15,998 bases of DNA from positions 1-15,998 of the forward strand of contig JACQGW010000125.1 in assembly GCA_016199325.1 (NCBI GenBank), given 5' to 3'. A program made the position numbers and the translations under genes. The stretch is from Chloroflexota bacterium. GTDB taxonomy: Bacteria > Chloroflexota > Dehalococcoidia > JACQGW01. Shown here one piece after another: positions 12,262-15,998 of this stretch. Below the pieces are notes generated by a model. That model was not told where the DNA came from. It saw only the letters and a program-made list of their open reading frames with translations, and did no database searches. Positions within the stretch are counted from its first letter, which is position 1, and the number at the start of each line of letters is the position of its first letter.

Positions 12262-14217
12262 GTGGAAACTCCCTTCCCACGGTTGTTCAGCCCACTCCGG
12301 ATCGGCGCCAGGACGGCCAGGAACCGGATCGTCAGCACCCCCCACACGACCGGTTTTGGCGTCGACGGCTACCCGCAGGAGCGATGGTTCAGGTATGAGC
12401 GTGAGAAGGCCCGCGGCGGCTGCGGGATCGTCATGATGTTCGGCTCCGCTTCGGTCCATCCCAGCTCCCATACGGGCCTGGGCGGCATCCAGCTCTGGGA
12501 CCCCGGCGTCATCCCTCATCTCCAGCGCCTGGCCGGCGCGGTTCACGAGCACGGCGCGCTCTGCCTCGCTCAACTGGCGCACTGGGGCCGCGCCGGCGCC
12601 GGCGTCTATACGGATTCGCCGCTCCTCGCCCCGTCTGATGAGCCCGACGAATCGCACCACGGCATGCCCCGCACGCTGACCCGCCGCCAGATCCGCGAGC
12701 TGGTCGACGCCTATGCCCGGGCGGCGGTCCACGTTCAGCGCGGCGGCTACGACGGCGTCGACATCTCCTACTGGGGCGGGCACCTGATCGAGCAGTTCCT
12801 CTCGCCGGGGTCGAACCACCGAACCGACGAGTACGGCGGCTCGCTGGAGAACCGGATGCGGTTCGGTCTCGAAGTCCTCGCCGCCGTCCGCCAGGCGGTC
12901 GGGCCGGACTTCATCGTCGGCGGCCGAATCTCCGGCGACCAGTTCGACGAGGGCGGCCTGACGCTGGAGGACATGAAGGTCGTCGCCGCCCGGCTCGCCG
13001 GCACCGGACAGCTCGACTACCTGACGGTCAGCGGCTCGTCGTCGGAGCGGTACCGCAACCAGCCGGCGCTGACTCCAACCTACTACCTCCCGCTCGGGGT
13101 CTACAACTCCTTTGCCGCCGAGATCCGCTCGGTGGTCGACATCCCCGTCATCGTCGCCGGCCGAATCGTCCATCCGGCCCAGGCCGAGGAGATCCTCTCG
13201 AACGGCTGGGCCGACGCCGTGGCGATGACGCGCGCGATGCTCGCGGACCCTGAGATGCCGAAGAAGGCGATGGCGGGCCGGGCCGACGACATTCGGGTCT
13301 GCACCGGTGCGAGCGAGGCGTGCATCGGCGCCCAGACGATGGGCCGAGCGGTGACCTGCATCCAGAACCCCACGGCCGGCCGGGAGGCCGAGCTTGCCGA
13401 GGTCCATCCGGCCGCGCAACCCCGGCGCGTCGTCGTCGTGGGCGGCGGTGTGGCCGGCCTCGAAGCGGCGCGGATGGCGGCGCTGCGCGGCCACCGGGTG
13501 ACGCTCTTCGAGGGGACCGACCGGCTCGGTGGCCAGGTGCTCGCCCTCTGCCGGGCACCGCAGCGCGAGGCGCACGAAACCGTTGCGACCTGGCTGGCTG
13601 GTCAGGTTCAGAAGGCCGGCGTCGAGGTCCGGTTGCGCTGCCGAGCCACGGCAGCGTCGGTCCTGGCCGAGCAGCCGGACGTCGTCGTGGTCGCAACGGG
13701 GGCCCGGCCGCGGAAGCTCGACGTGCCGACGGCGCCGGATGCCGACGTGGTCGGCGTCGAGGACGTGCTGCTCGACCGCGCCAGCCCCGGGCCGCGCTGC
13801 CTGGTGGTCGACTACCACGGCCACATGCCCGGCCCCAGCGCCGCCGAGTACCTGGCCGACCGCGGCCGGCAGATCGAGATCGTCACCCGGTTCTTCACCG
13901 TCGGCCAGGACGTCGAGCCGCGGGTGAAGACGAGCGTCTACACCCGCCTGTATCAGAAAGGGGTCACGATCTCGCCGCTGACGGTGGTGCGCGAGATCGG
14001 GCGCGGCTGGGTCCGGCTGGCGAACACGCTGACCGGCCAGGAGCGCACCGTGGAGGTCGATACGGTCGTCGCGGCGCTCGGCGGCCGCTCCGACGACGCC
14101 CTCTACCACGAGCTCGAAGGGCAGGGACCGGAAGTGCACGTCGTCGGCGATGCCCTCGCCCCACGCCGGGTCCACGACGCGATCCTCAGCGCAACGCGGG
14201 TGGCGCGGGCGATCTGA
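12262..14217 (+). CDS. FMN/FAD oxidoreductase of the TMADH / dienoyl-CoA reductase type, copy 1
   Basis: This 651-residue flavoenzyme has an N-terminal Old Yellow Enzyme-type FMN barrel (about 1-340), an Fe-S segment (347-366) and C-terminal FAD and NAD(P) Rossmann domains (GGGVAGLEAA from 394). Barrel motifs are QLAHWGR (104-110), RTDEYGGSLENR (187-198) and AMTRAMLADP (321-330). Relatives include trimethylamine dehydrogenase, 2,4-dienoyl-CoA reductase and bacterial N-methyl amino acid demethylases. Two features are unusual. The Fe-S motif reads C347-x2-A350-x3-C354-x11-C366, so the second cysteine is alanine. The usual active-site HGAHGY is replaced by SYWGGH (169-174). I recall a similar loss of the second cysteine and an HLIDQF motif in demethylase-like relatives, so a dehydrogenase or demethylase of an amine or ether is a reasonable guess. 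The start is GTG 12262; see the ribosome site. Confidence 0.92.
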   Translation: METPFPRLFSPLRIGARTARNRIVSTPHTTGFGVDGYPQERWFRYEREKARGGCGIVMMFGSASVHPSSHTGLGGIQLWDPGVIPHLQRLAGAVHEHGALCLAQLAHWGRAGAGVYTDSPLLAPSDEPDESHHGMPRTLTRRQIRELVDAYARAAVHVQRGGYDGVDISYWGGHLIEQFLSPGSNHRTDEYGGSLENRMRFGLEVLAAVRQAVGPDFIVGGRISGDQFDEGGLTLEDMKVVAARLAGTGQLDYLTVSGSSSERYRNQPALTPTYYLPLGVYNSFAAEIRSVVDIPVIVAGRIVHPAQAEEILSNGWADAVAMTRAMLADPEMPKKAMAGRADDIRVCTGASEACIGAQTMGRAVTCIQNPTAGREAELAEVHPAAQPRRVVVVGGGVAGLEAARMAALRGHRVTLFEGTDRLGGQVLALCRAPQREAHETVATWLAGQVQKAGVEVRLRCRATAASVLAEQPDVVVVATGARPRKLDVPTAPDADVVGVEDVLLDRASPGPRCLVVDYHGHMPGPSAAEYLADRGRQIEIVTRFFTVGQDVEPRVKTSVYTRLYQKGVTISPLTVVREIGRGWVRLANTLTGQERTVEVDTVVAALGGRSDDALYHELEGQGPEVHVVGDALAPRRVHDAILSATRVARAI

Positions 14218-14247
14218 GGCGGACTATCGAAGGAGGAACAGGCTGCG

Positions 14248-15998
14248 ATGGCGACCTTCAAGCACCTCTTCACGCCGATCCAGGTAGGCCACGTGACCAT
14301 TCGGAACCGCATTGTCAGCACTCCTCATGCGACCAGGTTCGGCAGCGACGGCTACATCACCGAGCGGTACATCCGCTACCACGCCGAGAAGGCGAAGGGC
14401 GGCGCCGGGCTCGTCCAGTGCTTCGGCAGCATGGGCGTTCATCCGACGGCGCCGGTCGCCGACTGGAACGGCATCAAGAACTTCGACGATTCTTCGCTGC
14501 CGACCTTCACCGCATTCGCCGCCGGTGTCCACAAGCACGGCGCCCACGTCATGGCCCAGATCACCCACCGGGGCCGGCGCGGGTCGTCGGTTGCCTCCGG
14601 CATCCCTTTGCAGGCGCCCTCCGACATTCCCGAACGGCACCACAACGAGATCCCGCACGAGATCGAGAAGGAGATGATCGCCGAGATCGTCCGGGCCTAT
14701 GCGGCGGCGGCCTTGCGCCTCAAGCGCGCCGGCTTCGACGGCGCCGACCTTGCCGGCTTCGCCCGGCACCTCATCGATCAATTCTGGGTCCCGTCCGTCA
14801 ACCGGCGGACCGACGAGTATGGCGGCTCCTTCGAGAACCGGATGCGGTTTGGCGTCGAGGTCGTCCAGGCCATCCGGGCCGCCGTCGGCCGCGACTTCAT
14901 CCTGGGCATGCGGGTCACCGGCGACGAGCTCGTCGAGAATGGCCTGGGCCTGGAGGAGATGGTCGAGATCGTCCGCTACTACAACGACCTGCGGCTGCTC
15001 GACTACTTCACCGTCACGGGCTCGACGGGCGAGACGGTCCGCCATACGGCCATGCTGATGCCCTTCGCCAACGCGCCCCACGCCGTCTATGCGCCGTTCG
15101 CCGCCCGCATCCGCGAGGTGGTCGACGTCCCCATCATCTACGTCGGGCGCGTCGTCGATCCGCTCCACGCCGACCGGCTGATCGATGAAGGCGTCTGCGA
15201 CCTCGTCGCGATGACCCGGGCGCTCATCGCCGACCCGCACATGCCGCGCAAGGCGATGGAGGGCCGGCTGGACGACATCCGGGCCTGCCTCGGCATGCAG
15301 GACGGCTGCCTGGGCGGGGGCCTTGTCTCCTGCTCGCAGAACCCGGTGACCGGCCGGGAGGAAGAGCTCGCCGAGATCGTCCCGGCGGCGGTCCGTAAGA
15401 AGGTCGTCGTCGTCGGCGGCGGCCCGGCCGGCCTGGAGGCGGCCCGCGTCGCGGCCCTCCGGGGCCACGTTGTCGTCCTCTACGAGAAGGGGCCGGAGCT
15501 CGGCGGCCAGGTCCTCGTCGCCGGCCGGGCTCCGCTGCGCCCGGCCTACGATGATTCGGTCCGCTGGCTCGCCCGCCAGGTCGCGAAGACGGGCGTCACG
15601 GTCCACCTCGGCACCGAAGCCACGGTCGAGACGGTTCTGGCCGAGCGGCCCGACGCCGTCGTCATCGCGACGGGGGCGGCGCCCTGGGTCCCCGAGCTGC
15701 CGGGCGTCGAGCTGCCGGGCGTCTGTACGGTCAGCGACATTCTCCAGGGCTCCACGTCGGCCGGCCGGCGCTGCGTCGTCGTCGACAACACCGGCACGGT
15801 CCAGGCCGGGCTGGCGGCCGACTTCCTGGCTAAACAGGGCCATGAGGGCAGGGAAGTCATCGCGGTGACCCCGTACCACATGTTGTGTGAAGGAATGGGG
15901 GCGTCGACGAAGGAGCCGCTCTACGCCGAGCTGTACGCAGGGAACGTCGTGGTGACGCCGGACACGGACCTGAAGGCGATCGAGGCGGTGGACGGCAC
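14248..15998 (+). CDS. FMN/FAD oxidoreductase, tandem copy 2, partial (C-terminus beyond window)
   Basis: This is a paralogue of the preceding flavoenzyme, aligning without gaps by eye over the first about 354 residues. It starts at ATG 14248, 30 bases after the first stop, with AGGAGG about 11 bases before it. 583 codons are visible and the frame is open at the right edge. Motifs are QITHRGR (104-110), HLIDQFWVP (174-182), RTDEYGGSFENR (187-198), AMTRALIADP (321-330) and the FAD motif GGGPAGLEAA (390-399). The Fe-S motif reads C347-x2-M350-x3-C354-x7-C362: the second cysteine is methionine and the last loop is four residues shorter. AGFARH replaces the active-site HGAHGY. The HLIDQFW..NRRTDEYGGS run resembles N-methyl amino acid demethylase-type enzymes as I remember them. 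The pair may form a heteromer or serve related substrates. Confidence 0.92.
   Translation, partial: MATFKHLFTPIQVGHVTIRNRIVSTPHATRFGSDGYITERYIRYHAEKAKGGAGLVQCFGSMGVHPTAPVADWNGIKNFDDSSLPTFTAFAAGVHKHGAHVMAQITHRGRRGSSVASGIPLQAPSDIPERHHNEIPHEIEKEMIAEIVRAYAAAALRLKRAGFDGADLAGFARHLIDQFWVPSVNRRTDEYGGSFENRMRFGVEVVQAIRAAVGRDFILGMRVTGDELVENGLGLEEMVEIVRYYNDLRLLDYFTVTGSTGETVRHTAMLMPFANAPHAVYAPFAARIREVVDVPIIYVGRVVDPLHADRLIDEGVCDLVAMTRALIADPHMPRKAMEGRLDDIRACLGMQDGCLGGGLVSCSQNPVTGREEELAEIVPAAVRKKVVVVGGGPAGLEAARVAALRGHVVVLYEKGPELGGQVLVAGRAPLRPAYDDSVRWLARQVAKTGVTVHLGTEATVETVLAERPDAVVIATGAAPWVPELPGVELPGVCTVSDILQGSTSAGRRCVVVDNTGTVQAGLAADFLAKQGHEGREVIAVTPYHMLCEGMGASTKEPLYAELYAGNVVVTPDTDLKAIEAVDG

Noticed and set aside
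11998..14175. 725-codon open frame on the minus strand
   Set aside because: Antisense shadow of the first flavoenzyme; composition rich in Arg, Ala, Asp and Gly with no motif.
13320..15188. 622-codon plus-strand frame crossing both flavoenzyme genes
   Set aside because: Out-of-frame reading through two genes and their gap; arginine-rich and without family likeness.
14224..15879. 551-codon open frame on the minus strand
   Set aside because: Antisense shadow of the second flavoenzyme, which has full family motifs.

Overview
The window is a high-GC bacterial chromosome segment with strong G/C preference at third codon positions, which opens long false frames opposite every real gene. Nothing in it fixes the taxon. 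A fused peptide-type ABC ATPase, a HEPN/MNT pair, short leaders and several families of small palindromic intergenic repeats resemble environmental Chloroflexota or Thermomicrobia genomes, but this is an impression and not a proof. No RNA gene, CRISPR array, transposase or replication origin was found.

Left part (1-3064, minus strand): two translationally coupled glycosidases, an MGH1/glycogen-debranching-type (alpha/alpha)6 hydrolase followed by a GH38 alpha-mannosidase that leaves the window at base 1. The mannosidase frame reads into a REP-like palindrome at the window edge. A divergent promoter region (about 3063-3139) separates them from a plus-strand block.

Plus-strand block (3171-5281): a small HTH/zinc-ribbon protein, a short winged-helix-like ORF that looks truncated, an unrecognised 190-residue protein, and a coupled MntA/HepT pair (type VII toxin-antitoxin). 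A 483-base non-coding stretch full of inverted repeats follows (5282-5764).

Minus-strand transporter (5765-10155): dppB, dppC and a fused dppD-dppF gene make a nearly complete peptide/nickel/opine-type ABC importer, with its own consensus promoter at 10250-10278 and a second promoter before dppC. No substrate-binding protein is present. The gaps between the genes carry a heptamer repeat (ATGACGY) as an array and as a hairpin. Upstream on the same strand is a membrane M50B-like metalloprotease gene (10342-11055).

Right part (11056-15998, plus strand): a two-arm palindromic repeat, an amidohydrolase, a strong promoter, and two tandem flavoenzymes built like trimethylamine dehydrogenase / 2,4-dienoyl-CoA reductase (FMN barrel, Fe-S motif, FAD/NAD domains). 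The second runs off the right edge. Both lack the same one of the four Fe-S cysteines and the usual active-site HGxH, so they form a divergent pair, possibly oxidative demethylase-like. Glycosidases, importer, amidohydrolase and flavin oxidoreductases together suggest a catabolic region for an imported small organic compound, but the substrate cannot be read from the sequence.
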